From contig NZ_JSYN01000006.1 of assembly GCF_000812965.1 (NCBI RefSeq), positions 207,731-271,730 on the forward strand: 64,000 nt of DNA, written 5' to 3'. This document shows, piece after piece, positions 17,672 to 26,843 of this stretch. The stretch comes from Pedobacter kyungheensis (GTDB taxonomy: Bacteria; Bacteroidota; Bacteroidia; Sphingobacteriales; Sphingobacteriaceae). Position 1 is the stretch's first letter, and each line of letters starts with the position of its first letter. The notes below the pieces were generated by a model that saw only the letters and a list, made by a program, of their open reading frames with translations, searched no databases and was not told where the DNA came from. The position numbers and the translations under genes were made by a program.

Positions 17672-19372
17672 TTAATAATTAGGGTTTTGGGTAAGGTTTG
17701 GATTTAATCTTACCTCCTGCTGTGGTATTGGCCACAGGTATTGTTTTGTGGCATCGAACTTTCTTACAAACTGTATTTTAACATCAGTTCCGAAGCCTGA
17801 ATAATCGGCAATACCGTCTGCATCAATTGGTGTTATACCCGGAAAAGGCCACTTTGCCCTGTTTTGGTTTGCAGGATCTGGCAAGGCAATAATGGGTTTG
17901 TTCAATGCTTTTTCGGCCAGTTTCCACCTCATCAGATCCATATAACGTAATCCTTCGAAAGCAAATTCGACCCTTCGTTCACGTCTCAGGATTTTTTTGA
18001 GTTGAACAGGATCGAGCGTTGTTACAGCCGGATAAGCGCCCGTATTGGTTACAGCCACTCCATACCCCCTGGCCCTTACACGGTTTATTGCATCGAGCAC
18101 AGTGGCATCAATCTGACCGAGTTCTATTTTGGCTTCGGCATAAGTAAGCAACATTTCTGCAAAACGTACAATAATGGCATCGTTATCTTCGATATGGGTA
18201 TCAGACCAGCTTTGCTCTACTCCTTTTTTAAACAGGAAACCTGTAAAACTGGCAAATGGTGCCACAGCCCTCGAATCGTTGTTGGTAGCTTTTCTGCCCA
18301 GTTTTGAGCTCCAAACCTGCAAAGAATCGGGATGAGGATTATAATTGTAGCCCAGCCAGTAAGTATTGAAAGGCACTACAGTTGCTGCAAGCCTCGGATC
18401 GCGGTTAGCGAAAGGATTAAGCGGATTATAAAGTGGCGATTCGTTAATTGGTTTTCCATCTGTACACTCATAAGCATCTACCAGTTCGCGGGTTGGCATG
18501 GTTGCACCAAAACCTCCGGCATTTCTCGATAAAATATCATCTGGTGTTGCCGAAACTTTTTGCGTCTGATCTCTGGGAATACTGAGAATAATTTCTGTAC
18601 TCAGCTCCCCGCTTCTTTGGAAAAGTGCGCTATATGAAGTATTTAAAGTGTAAGCGCCTGCGCCGGTCAGGTTTATCACATTCGAGGCCGCATCACGCGC
18701 AGTTTCCCAATCGCCCATATAAAGTGCAGTTCTGGCTTTAAGCGCCCATGCCGCTCCTTTGGTAAGCCTTTTTACACTCGAAGAGGCATAGCTCTGTGGC
18801 AGGTTTTGTGCCGCAAAATCAAATTCTGTTTTTAAAAAATTATAGATTTCTGCCTTAGTGTTCTTTTTTACCTGATACGATTCTTCGAGCGTAAGGGTTT
18901 TGAGGTTAAGCGGCACATCGCCAAAATGGGTGATGAGTTTACTGTACTGATAGGCCCTGATGAGTCGCATTTCGGCCTCCAATGTAGTTATAACCGCTGC
19001 TGGCGTGTTGGCTGCTGCACGGTCTTTATTTTCGAGAAAAGCATTAACCCTTGCAATAGCCTTGTAAGAATTGGTCCAGAAGGTAAGCGAAAAAGCATCT
19101 GATGACGATTGTGTACCCGCAATAACGGGATTTGAGCCGGCTCCGCCGCGATAGTAACAATTATCAGAGAAAAATTCTTCCCAGGCGCCTGTATTTTCTT
19201 TAATGGGTGTCCAGAAATCTAAGCGATACAGGTCGTTTACTGCCAGTTCGAGCTCTACCTGGTTAGCATAAAAGCTTCCTGTTGAAGGTGAACTTAAAGG
19301 ATTTAGATCGAGTTTTTTACATGCACACATGCAAATGCTCAAAATTGATATGATAAAGAGGTTCTTTTTCAT
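17672..19372 (-). CDS. SusD/RagB-family lipoprotein of the second sus operon
   Basis: This 566-residue lipoprotein has a lipobox (SICMCAC, Cys about residue 18) followed by KKLDLNPLSSPSTGSFYAN. SusD features include ITTLEAEMRLIRAYQYSKLI, the TPR-like stretch KGAAWALKARTALYMGDWE, RRERRVEFAFEGLRYMDLMR near the C-terminus, and the ending YLWPIPQQEVRLNPNLTQNP. It is the surface substrate-binding partner of the SusC encoded 27 bp upstream. The substrate is unknown. This operon has no glycosidase of a recognised family next to it. Confidence 0.95.
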   Translation of the reverse strand: MKKNLFIISILSICMCACKKLDLNPLSSPSTGSFYANQVELELAVNDLYRLDFWTPIKENTGAWEEFFSDNCYYRGGAGSNPVIAGTQSSSDAFSLTFWTNSYKAIARVNAFLENKDRAAANTPAAVITTLEAEMRLIRAYQYSKLITHFGDVPLNLKTLTLEESYQVKKNTKAEIYNFLKTEFDFAAQNLPQSYASSSVKRLTKGAAWALKARTALYMGDWETARDAASNVINLTGAGAYTLNTSYSALFQRSGELSTEIILSIPRDQTQKVSATPDDILSRNAGGFGATMPTRELVDAYECTDGKPINESPLYNPLNPFANRDPRLAATVVPFNTYWLGYNYNPHPDSLQVWSSKLGRKATNNDSRAVAPFASFTGFLFKKGVEQSWSDTHIEDNDAIIVRFAEMLLTYAEAKIELGQIDATVLDAINRVRARGYGVAVTNTGAYPAVTTLDPVQLKKILRRERRVEFAFEGLRYMDLMRWKLAEKALNKPIIALPDPANQNRAKWPFPGITPIDADGIADYSGFGTDVKIQFVRKFDATKQYLWPIPQQEVRLNPNLTQNPNY

Positions 19373-19399
19373 TTTAAATAAGGTTTATATCCCTGTGTA

Positions 19400-22300
19400 T
19401 TAAAATTTTACATTTACACCACCCAAAAAGGTGGTTACAATTGGATAAGACGCATTTCCCGACTCGGGATCGGCATATTTGGGAAATTTGCTGCTGGTGA
19501 AGAAATCATTCACCGCCACATAAAACCGGATAGATTGTAAACCAACTTTTTTCAGCAAGGGCTTATCGGCTATGGTGTAGCCCAAAGTTGTATTCTTGAT
19601 CCGAAAATATGCCCCATTGAACAACCAAAAATCAGACAATGCATAATTATTTCCGGAAACGGTATTGGTTAAACGTGGATACTGAGCGGCCAGATTTTGC
19701 TCAGGCGTGTTGTTTTTGCTATAGAATTTGCCATCAATCAGCTCAGGGAAATTGCCAAACTGTTCCTGAAAGGGTCTAACCACTTCACTGTTTAACCTGC
19801 TCAGGCGTTTAGCTACCCCTTGAAAACTGATACCAAAATCGAATCCTTTATAAGCCAGATTGATGTTACCGCCATACTGATATCTTGGCAACGATCCACC
19901 AAGCAAAACCCTGTCGTTAGCATTAATAATCCCGTTGTTATCGATATCAACATAACCTAAATCGCCCGCTGTAACTGCATTACTGGTTCGTGGTGCAGCA
20001 TTTGCGCTGGCAGCAGTTTGGTAAATGCCTGTTGACAGATAACCGTACCATTCGTTAAACTGGCTTCCCTCAAAAATAGACTGATCGCCAAGTATTTGTG
20101 TTCCCCCCATATTTACAACATTCGATTTGGCATCTGAAAGGTTGAAACCTGCGCTGTAACTCAATCCGCCAATTTTATCCTTCCAGTTTATAGCCATTTC
20201 CCAACCTCTAACATCGAGGACTCCAGCATTCTGGGTAGGCCTGTCAAATCCCAGGTTAATCGGAATATCCAGGCCCAGGAGGATATCAGTGGTTCTTTTT
20301 CGGTAATAATCGGCAGTCAGGCTCAATCTGTTATTCAAAAAAGCAGCATCAATACCAATGTCGGTTGATTTTGTGGTCTCCCACGAAATGTCCCGAACGG
20401 CATAAACAGTTTGTGCACCGCCGTTTAATGGAATTACACTTCCATTTTGGTAAAATAAGGCAGTGCTCAGGTCGATACTGGCCTGATAAGGATAGTTTCC
20501 GATCCGTTCATTTCCAACTTCACCATAAGAACCCCTCAGCTTCAGGAAACTGATCCATTTAATATTTTTCATAAATTCTTCTTCGCTCAGGCTCCATCCT
20601 GCAGAAAAGGAAGGGAAATAAGCATCGCGGTATGCGGGGGCAAACCGCGAAGACTGATCGTAGCGTAAATTTGCCTGTAAAAAGTACTTGCTTTTGTAAT
20701 CGTAGGTTAAACGGCCAAAGAACGAACGGAGATTCGCTTCTGATGCATCGCCCGAGTTATCTCTCAACAATTGTGAGCCTGCATCCAGGTACGGAAAATC
20801 AGTAAGCACAAAACCACTTCTCGATGCGCCAAGCGACTCCTGGTTACTGTATACGCCCTCGTAGCCCAGCAAAGCGCTAAAATTGTGATTATTAATTGTT
20901 TTGTTGTAATTGGCCAGAAACTGACTGGTTAACTGGTAAATCTCGTTCCGGCTCTCACTTAAAACCGTTAAGGCAGTGTTCGACAAAGTTGTTGGCGATC
21001 CGTCGGCAAGTGTGTAGGTAATCTTTTTAGAAAAGGCTTTTGTTTTATTAAAATCAAAGGTTGGCGCCAGAATACCAGTAAGTGTTAAACCCGCTACCGG
21101 TTTAAAATTTAATGCCAAACGGCCCTGCAATTGGTTGGAACGGCCTGTAGTAGTACCTCCTTCATTTAATTGTGCAAGCGGATTTCTACCATCTTTCGCA
21201 ATAGCATATTTACCATTGGTATAACGGTCGGCATAAATTGGTGGCATTACCCTTGCCTCGTAAATTGGTATCTGGCCACTAAAAGGATTGGCTACAGGAG
21301 CAATATTGTTCAGCCTTCTCAATCCTAAATCGACTGTTGCATTTAATTGCGCTGAAATTTTGATATCATTATTAATCCTGAACTGATAGCGTTCGTAATT
21401 GTAGTTATCGTAAAATGCACCTACATTCTGGTAACCTAACGAAGCTTTGGTTTTCAGCGTTTCGTTACCTGCGGTAAATACCAGGTCGTGTTGCTCTCTG
21501 GGAGCATATTTATTGGTCATAATCAGTTTTTGCCAATCGGTATTGGCAAATGGAAATTTATCGGGAGTTGCAGCCCTGTTGGCTTCAAAATTCACAATAT
21601 AATCGTTGGCATAGGGGCCGGTTGCTGCCCCATCGTTCGTAGCCTGTTCGTTAAAATATTTCATGTAGGTTGGCGCATCTACGTATGCCGGCAATGCAGT
21701 AGGTTTTTGCAAGGCATACTCAAAATTGTACTCGAGATTAGAAGCGCCGGTTTTACCCCGTTTGGTAGTAATTAAAATTACCCCTGCGGCACCACGTGAT
21801 CCATATATGGCAGCCGATGCTGCATCTTTGAGCACATTGAGCGATTCAATATCGTTCGGGTTCACTAAATCCATGCTACTTACAGGAATACCATCAACCA
21901 CAACAAGTGCGTCGTTATTATTCAATGTAGTAATACCCCGAACCCTAACTGTGGCACCAGAGCCCGGTGCCGAGCTGCTCCGGGTAACCGATACCCCTGC
22001 TACCGCACCCTGCAAAGCTTCAGAAACCTGCAAGGTTTGCCTGCCCGACAGTTCTTCTCCACTAATTGTTGCAATGGCTCCGGTTAAATCTTTTTTCTTT
22101 TGGGTACCATATCCTACCACTACAACATCATTCAAATTGTTCTGTTCGGGTAGCAGAGCAACCTCCATGGGCTTGCCCGTAAGGGTAATGGTTTGCAGCT
22201 GATAGCCTACATAGCCGAAAGTAAGGCTTTTTACGTCATCGGGGATGCTAAGGCTAAACCTGCCCTGGTTATCGGTAACAGTACCGGTTTTTGTACCAGG

Positions 22301-22435
22301 CACACTCACGGTTACACCAATCAGGCTCTCCTTTGTTTTCGCATCGGTAACTCGTCCCGAAACGGTCTTTGTTTGTGCATGCGCCGCATAGTAAATGCAG
22401 GTTAGCATGAACAATAGCAATAGGTTCTTTTTCAT
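19400..22435 (-). CDS. SusC/RagA TonB-dependent receptor without STN domain
   Basis: This 1011-residue receptor has a signal peptide (MKKNLLLLFMLTCIYYAAHAQ), a carboxypeptidase-regulatory-like domain (about 25-100: VSGRVTDAKTKESLIGVTV, LTFGYVGYQLQTITL) and a plug domain (VVGYGTQKKKDLTGAI, then IYGSRGAAGVILITTKRGKT). The beta-barrel ends in the short VNVKF. It has no STN domain, unlike the SusC at 8407-11748, so it is not expected to signal to a FecR protein and must be regulated differently. It is the first gene of a four-gene operon with SusD, the 791-aa protein and an MFS transporter. Confidence 0.95.
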   Translation of the reverse strand: MKKNLLLLFMLTCIYYAAHAQTKTVSGRVTDAKTKESLIGVTVSVPGTKTGTVTDNQGRFSLSIPDDVKSLTFGYVGYQLQTITLTGKPMEVALLPEQNNLNDVVVVGYGTQKKKDLTGAIATISGEELSGRQTLQVSEALQGAVAGVSVTRSSSAPGSGATVRVRGITTLNNNDALVVVDGIPVSSMDLVNPNDIESLNVLKDAASAAIYGSRGAAGVILITTKRGKTGASNLEYNFEYALQKPTALPAYVDAPTYMKYFNEQATNDGAATGPYANDYIVNFEANRAATPDKFPFANTDWQKLIMTNKYAPREQHDLVFTAGNETLKTKASLGYQNVGAFYDNYNYERYQFRINNDIKISAQLNATVDLGLRRLNNIAPVANPFSGQIPIYEARVMPPIYADRYTNGKYAIAKDGRNPLAQLNEGGTTTGRSNQLQGRLALNFKPVAGLTLTGILAPTFDFNKTKAFSKKITYTLADGSPTTLSNTALTVLSESRNEIYQLTSQFLANYNKTINNHNFSALLGYEGVYSNQESLGASRSGFVLTDFPYLDAGSQLLRDNSGDASEANLRSFFGRLTYDYKSKYFLQANLRYDQSSRFAPAYRDAYFPSFSAGWSLSEEEFMKNIKWISFLKLRGSYGEVGNERIGNYPYQASIDLSTALFYQNGSVIPLNGGAQTVYAVRDISWETTKSTDIGIDAAFLNNRLSLTADYYRKRTTDILLGLDIPINLGFDRPTQNAGVLDVRGWEMAINWKDKIGGLSYSAGFNLSDAKSNVVNMGGTQILGDQSIFEGSQFNEWYGYLSTGIYQTAASANAAPRTSNAVTAGDLGYVDIDNNGIINANDRVLLGGSLPRYQYGGNINLAYKGFDFGISFQGVAKRLSRLNSEVVRPFQEQFGNFPELIDGKFYSKNNTPEQNLAAQYPRLTNTVSGNNYALSDFWLFNGAYFRIKNTTLGYTIADKPLLKKVGLQSIRFYVAVNDFFTSSKFPKYADPESGNASYPIVTTFLGGVNVKF

Positions 22436-22817
22436 TTAAAATTTGGTTAGTTGTAAAATAGTTTGCTGGTTTTGCCTGCCGATGGCAGCAGCAGACAACT
22501 GTAAATTTATGGGCACATTTAGCCAAAAATCTACTTAAAGGCTGACCAAAGCTGAGCCATTATTTAATACAAGACAAAACACTGGAATACAACTAATTAA
22601 ATGACAAAAAGAACTAAAATGGATAAACTTAAAGAAGCTGTAAAGCCTACATTCGGGCCCTGGCTTGTAATTATCATTTTCAAATCATGATCCACAAGGC
22701 AAAATCATATTCTTTTATTTTGATATGGGGCCTTTTTCTGTATTTTTATGGCGCATCTGATAACCGATAAACCAAGCAAACATTTGTAGCCATCTCCCTA
22801 ACCAGAGGTATCAAAGC
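22436..22817. other. Divergent promoter region
   Basis: This 382-bp region separates the minus-strand SusC gene from the plus-strand gene at 22818. It must hold both promoters. I see no additional gene. No clear operator repeat stands out by eye. Confidence 0.5.
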
Positions 22818-24119
22818 ATGAACGAAGAATCTTTACAGGCCGAAAACATTTTATTCTTCAGGAACCTGGATAGCTGCTGCCAAAAAATTGCAGAACAGAC
22901 CGGTAATCAGGATATCGCTTCGTGGAAAAACAGCGATTATGTGAAACTCAGTGGCTTGTTGTACCGGAAAACAAAGGTTCACCTGGGCGAAAACACCTTA
23001 AAGCGAATATTTGGTAAGGTTAAAACTTCTAACCGTTACTATCCTCAAAAAGCTACGCGTGATGCACTGGCGCAATTTATAGATTTTCGCGACTGGCAGG
23101 AATTTGAGCGCATTAACTCGCTTACTATTGAAAAGGCACCTGCGCCAAGGCCTCAGCCCCTAGAGGTGCCCATACAGCCATCAACAAAGGCCAAACACAC
23201 GCTTAAAGTGATTTTGTTTGCCATTGTACTCCTATTGGGTATTAGCCTGTGGGTTTACTTGAAGAGCCTGGTTGGCGACCGTGACATTCAACTGCTGTGC
23301 CTGAACCCGAACGGAATAAGTCCGCATTCTGCACTATTTAAACTGAGCGTTAAAAACAATGCAAAGATTAAGCGTTCCGAATACCTGATCGATTTTGCAG
23401 ACGGCAGTAGCGTGAAAAAAAGTTTTTCGGCCGATTTGGTTAACCATTATTATGAAGCTCCCGGAAGATATTTTCCGGTGCTTTTTCATCATCAAAAGCC
23501 AATTGATACCGGGCGTGTTTACCTTCAAACAAAGGGCTGGGATTTGATTGCTGCTGTAGAGCATGATACCACCAGGGTATATCCGGTAAATTCAACTGTG
23601 CTTCAAAACCAAAAGAAAGTATCTGTATCTACTGCTGCACTCATTCAATCGGGTGTTGATACCACCAAAACCTTCTTTGTTTCATTTGCCAATATTAAAC
23701 CCACCACCATAAGTGCAGATAACTTCGAGTTAAATGTTTTCATCCAAACTTCTCCCTCGCGTCCTGGAGTTCGCTGTTCGCAAACTGATTTAATTGTATA
23801 TGGAGAAAATAACTTCCATTCCATTAACCTGATTAAGCCTGAATGCGTAGTATGGAGTAACTTAAAATTTTCTGAAAAGCAGCTCGATGGTACCAAAGAC
23901 GACCTGAGACCGCAAGGGCAGGATCTTCGAAGCGGAAAACACGTCAAACTCAGGATCGAAAACCAAAATGCACATCTTTTTGTCGATAACAGGGAAATTA
24001 TTAATACCAGTTATAAAATCCCCATTGGAAAACTTATGGGCGTAAAAATAAGATTTGCCGGCGTAGGTAGCTTTGAAGATTTTCAGCTCAATGATTTAAA
24101 AACAAAAGAAAGCTTTTAA
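22818..24119 (+). CDS. Membrane-spanning protein with cytoplasmic N-domain, PKD-like and LamG-like periplasmic domains
   Basis: This 433-residue protein has no signal peptide. The N-terminal about 100 residues are predicted alpha-helical, with a segment (KLSGLLYRKTKVHLGENTLK, then RIFGKVKT) that looks like a DNA-binding or adaptor domain found in Bacteroidota. One transmembrane helix follows at about 128-146 (VILFAIVLLLGISLWVYL). The outside part has a PKD-like domain (DFADGSS ... HYYEAPGRYFPVLF, about 165-235). It also has a C-terminal beta-rich domain resembling LamG/concanavalin folds (KLRIENQNAHLFVDNREI, SFEDFQLND). It is divergent from the second SusC gene, so a one-protein glycan sensor is possible but unproven. 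Confidence 0.75.
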   Translation: MNEESLQAENILFFRNLDSCCQKIAEQTGNQDIASWKNSDYVKLSGLLYRKTKVHLGENTLKRIFGKVKTSNRYYPQKATRDALAQFIDFRDWQEFERINSLTIEKAPAPRPQPLEVPIQPSTKAKHTLKVILFAIVLLLGISLWVYLKSLVGDRDIQLLCLNPNGISPHSALFKLSVKNNAKIKRSEYLIDFADGSSVKKSFSADLVNHYYEAPGRYFPVLFHHQKPIDTGRVYLQTKGWDLIAAVEHDTTRVYPVNSTVLQNQKKVSVSTAALIQSGVDTTKTFFVSFANIKPTTISADNFELNVFIQTSPSRPGVRCSQTDLIVYGENNFHSINLIKPECVVWSNLKFSEKQLDGTKDDLRPQGQDLRSGKHVKLRIENQNAHLFVDNREIINTSYKIPIGKLMGVKIRFAGVGSFEDFQLNDLKTKESF

Positions 24120-24427
24120 TGCCAGTTAAATTTGGCAACGGAGTGCTGAACATGACCTTAAAGCTGAAAAATAAAGCGCAGTCATAATCTTCGATGCCAA
24201 AGGTTATATCACCGTTATCATATCCCTACAGGTAATGAATGGACAACTGCCCTACAATCCAATCTGAAAATAGTTTAGTCCGAACATGTAGCGAAAATTA
24301 TGATCACGTTGTATTTTTTATCATTAAAAAATACTAGCTTATCCGCGCGGTAATACGTCTTATTTTACAGCCATAGTCATTCTATTTTTTCCCGAAATCT
24401 TATTTTTAATAAACTAAACCAATAACT
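24120..24427. other. Intergenic region before the TNT toxin gene
   Basis: About 308 bp lie between two plus-strand genes. Short open stretches (for example around 24140-24270) are interrupted by stops. They may be decayed coding sequence but match nothing I recognise. The TNT gene promoter must be in the AT-rich 24290-24425 part. Confidence 0.4.
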
Positions 24428-25144
24428 ATGAAAAATTTATTGAAGTATTTCCTGTTCTTAAACCTTGCATTATGTGCTGTGGCCTGTCGCTCAGACAAGG
24501 ATGGGCTTTTAGATGAACCGCCGGTTACGGCAACCACCGATTTCTACAAAAACGCCAATGAACTGGCTGCAACCTACGATCCTTCAAACACCGTAAGTCA
24601 GACGATTAGGGATCACATTTACGATTTATACAAGGCTAAAAAATGGAGCGAATTGGAAACCCTGTTTACAAACAACAATTTAAACGGAAAATGGCCGCCT
24701 GCAAACGGAGGTTTCAATACAGTAGATGATACACCAATTGCGATGGGGCAAAAGTACGACAGATACAGTAATGCTATTGGAACCTACAGCGGTACAGGAG
24801 CGCCAACTTTAGGAGGCAGTTTTACAAGCCCGATTATTAACGGATACGTGTATACCTTTGGGCAAAGGGCCTTGAATCAACCTGAAAATGCTTATGATTT
24901 TTATTATGAGATCGAAGTTTTAAATAATTCATTAACTTTCAAAGGCCAAACAGCAGATATTATTCCCTGGTTTAATCAGGTGGGTAATGGTAAACAAACC
25001 ATGTGGAAGATCCCGATCGATCCGGCAACCGGCTACCAGAAAACCTGGAACAAACTGGCGCAGGAAGGATATATTAAAATAACCATAAAGAAAAACCCAA
25101 GTGGAAAATACCCGGGTGCTGTGGGTGTAGTGATTGCACAATAA
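24428..25144 (+). CDS. Lipoprotein with C-terminal TNT-type NAD+ glycohydrolase toxin domain
   Basis: This 238-residue protein has a lipobox (LCAVAC, Cys20). The C-terminal half (about 88-225) follows the TNT (tuberculosis necrotizing toxin, PF14021) pattern. In order it shows WPPANGGF, a DRY motif (111-113), an Arg in GQRALN (147), the Tyr-rich DFYYEIEVL, IIPWFNQVGNG followed by KQ (Gln190), and a closing LAQEGYIKI. In characterised TNT proteins the Arg, His/aromatic and Gln residues of these motifs bind and hydrolyse NAD+. The start is ordinary (MKNLLKYFLF). The gene lies 10 bp before a small protein that is a natural immunity candidate. Being a lipoprotein, it is probably surface- or periplasm-anchored rather than RHS-delivered. 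Confidence 0.85.
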   Translation: MKNLLKYFLFLNLALCAVACRSDKDGLLDEPPVTATTDFYKNANELAATYDPSNTVSQTIRDHIYDLYKAKKWSELETLFTNNNLNGKWPPANGGFNTVDDTPIAMGQKYDRYSNAIGTYSGTGAPTLGGSFTSPIINGYVYTFGQRALNQPENAYDFYYEIEVLNNSLTFKGQTADIIPWFNQVGNGKQTMWKIPIDPATGYQKTWNKLAQEGYIKITIKKNPSGKYPGAVGVVIAQ

Positions 25145-25154
25145 GATAATTTAG

Positions 25155-25571
25155 ATGTATTCGATATCAAAAAAAATATTGATAGAAAAGCAGGTTGCTG
25201 TTGAAAAAGACAGCTTCAGCAATGCCGAGATCAGTCAATCAGCAGCAGTAAAATTTAAATGTTGTAACTGTGGGTATGAAAACAACGTTAAAATAATACC
25301 TTATGAATCGGGTTTTCCGATTTTTCAATTGTATAATGATGAAAAGGTTTTAACCAAAAACGAATTATTGCGCAATAACATTGTTTCCGAAACCGCTGTA
25401 AATTTGCTTCATTTTGGAGAATTGACTGTAAATAATTTACCCACCCTGTACTTTGGAATAGCTTGCCCAGCTTGTGGTTCAAAATATATCTGTGTTTTCA
25501 GTTATGGGGAAAAGCAACCCGGGCTGACTTTGCTTACCATTTCGGGCGTATGGAAATATAACGAAATTTAA
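25155..25571 (+). CDS. Zinc-ribbon-like small protein, candidate immunity partner of the TNT toxin
   Basis: This 138-residue protein has no signal peptide or membrane segment. It has two CxxC pairs, Cys36/Cys39 (FKCCNCGYE) and Cys104/Cys107 (CPACGSKY), spaced as in a zinc ribbon with a long insert between the knuckles. It starts 10 bp after the TNT gene stop, so the two are almost certainly co-transcribed. Mycobacterial TNT has a cytosolic antitoxin (IFT), but I see no obvious similarity to it. Immunity is therefore inferred from position only, and a conserved unknown or metal-binding accessory protein is the alternative. Confidence 0.65.
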   Translation: MYSISKKILIEKQVAVEKDSFSNAEISQSAAVKFKCCNCGYENNVKIIPYESGFPIFQLYNDEKVLTKNELLRNNIVSETAVNLLHFGELTVNNLPTLYFGIACPACGSKYICVFSYGEKQPGLTLLTISGVWKYNEI

Positions 25572-25604
25572 GGCTGGATATCTTTGTTCAAACAGCAAGA
25601 AAAC

Positions 25605-25638
25605 GGAAAGCCTGAATGATTACCATTTCAGGCTTTTC
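25605..25638. terminator. Bidirectional terminator between convergent genes
   Basis: A stem AAAGCCTGAA / TTCAGGCTTT with a 10-nt loop, flanked by A/T-rich arms, lies in the 106-bp gap between the plus-strand zinc-ribbon gene and the minus-strand alkylation-repair gene. It can serve both. Confidence 0.75.
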
Positions 25639-25677
25639 TGTTTATCCTCTTATTCAAGATCATTAGCTTTTAGGTTA

Positions 25678-26319
25678 CTATCTTCCTAATTTTTCGACCT
25701 GAATAGTAATGTATAACGGCAGATAGTTTGGTGTACAGTTTTTAGCGATCTTTTCATTTTTATACAATCCAGTCCTTTCACCAAGGGCGATACATCTTGC
25801 CCGAAATTCTTGTTGAAATATGCCAATTTGTGCCGCAGTAAAATTCATGGCCCATTGCACTTCTGGCACTTCTTTTTCGATGCGGTCTTCAATTTTAGCA
25901 AGCAGGGCTTCAGAATTTCGAGGAGGGGTTTGGCCTACCCAACGTAAACGTCCCTGGTAATACCAAAAAATCCTTCTCTGTAATGGCGATGTACTGTTTT
26001 CCCAACCCTCCATTAAGGCAATGGTCTTCTTGTCCTTCGCCAGTTGATTGGCCATCAACCAATCAATTAACTGGAGCCGTTCATCGCCATCATGTCCATC
26101 TATATCTTTATCCAACACATCAATCAACTGCTGGCTAAGCTGTTTTTTATCCATAATGAGCATAGCAAGCTGGCGAGCCAGGTATTTCGAGGTCGACCAA
26201 AGCTCCATGGCCAGTTCGTGGTCCTTTTTGATTTCGGCGGCAATTTTTCTCAAATCGCCTAGTTTCGTATCAGCGCCAATCTGCGACATTGTGTTTGCTG
26301 CTTTTGTTGATAGATTCAT
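25678..26319 (-). CDS. DNA alkylation repair protein (AlkC/AlkD-like HEAT-repeat family)
   Basis: I chose the ATG at 26319 over an upstream TTG at 26343; this gives 213 residues. The protein is all-helical and matches the AlkD-like family (PF08713): GDLRKIAAEIKKDHELAMEL, then WSTSKYLARQLAMLIMDKK, followed by a conserved WENSTSPLQRRIFWYY stretch. Family members bind DNA with HEAT-like repeats and release positively charged alkylated bases. The single-gene unit converges with the TNT/zinc-ribbon pair. It is unrelated in function to the RHS remnant that begins right upstream of it. Confidence 0.82.
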   Translation of the reverse strand: MNLSTKAANTMSQIGADTKLGDLRKIAAEIKKDHELAMELWSTSKYLARQLAMLIMDKKQLSQQLIDVLDKDIDGHDGDERLQLIDWLMANQLAKDKKTIALMEGWENSTSPLQRRIFWYYQGRLRWVGQTPPRNSEALLAKIEDRIEKEVPEVQWAMNFTAAQIGIFQQEFRARCIALGERTGLYKNEKIAKNCTPNYLPLYITIQVEKLGR

Positions 26320-26383
26320 ATGTTTTCGCCAATGGATGAGCAAATTGCAAAATATTTCGAGAAAATTAATTGGTTAAGTCATG

Positions 26384-26560
26384 TTTGTGGCAGTTTAAGG
26401 AAATTATATCCCAAACTAATGTTCTTCTGGCTATCGTTGGTGAGGTTACCATTGGCATCGTAACCATAAGTACTGTTGGTAAAGCCACTAATGCTGGTCA
26501 GCTTGTTCCCATTGTAGCCGGTATAGCTGTTGGCAGCAAGATTATCCCGGCTTGGGCACT
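26384..26560 (-). pseudogene. Remnant of an RHS core (decayed cassette)
   Basis: The minus-strand frame encodes SYTGYNGNKLTSISGFTNS and DANGNLTNDSQKNISLGYNF, nearly identical to the RHS core segment of the 1137-aa toxin and the orphan cassettes in this window. Similarity stops abruptly after KLPQT at about 26384 and before SRDNLAANSY at about 26560. No toxin tip, immunity gene or start is left. It marks the outer limit of the RHS array and a past rearrangement next to the alkylation-repair gene. Confidence 0.8.
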
Positions 26561-26633
26561 GGCCTTGATATGATAGCAAGCAACCCTTATTAATAACTAA
26601 ATATGGCCGGAAATACAAATGCCGAACAACCAG

Positions 26634-26732
26634 GAAAACAACACAGCCAATTTTAAAAAGAAGCCTTTTCTGGCTAAAACTGACTAAAACTCATGAAAAC
26701 CTGCTGCAGTATGCAGCACTAAATCATGAGGG
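26634..26732. repeat. Dispersed repeat, copy 1 (second copy at 57718-57812)
   Basis: About 95 bp starting AACAACACAGCCAA, with a small hairpin-like AAGCCTTTTCTGGCT and then AAAACTCATGAAAACCTGCT, recur at 57718-57812 with high similarity. Both copies lie beyond the distal end of an RHS cassette array. Confidence 0.8.
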
Positions 26733-26816
26733 TCATGAAAGCTTGCTGCAGTGTGCTGCACCAAATCATGAGTATCATGAAAGTTTGCTACAGTGTGCAG
26801 CGCCAAATCATTATAA
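26691..26816. repeat. Three tandem 42-bp repeats
   Basis: Units 26691-26732, 26733-26774 and 26775-26816 all begin TCATGAAA and contain a GCTGCAGTATGCAGC-like imperfect palindrome followed by AAATCAT. The 42-bp period is four DNA turns and also a multiple of three, which creates a fortuitous repeated reading frame. I regard the repeats as non-coding. Confidence 0.85.
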
Positions 26817-26843
26817 ATGCTTAAAAAAACCAAAATCAATACC

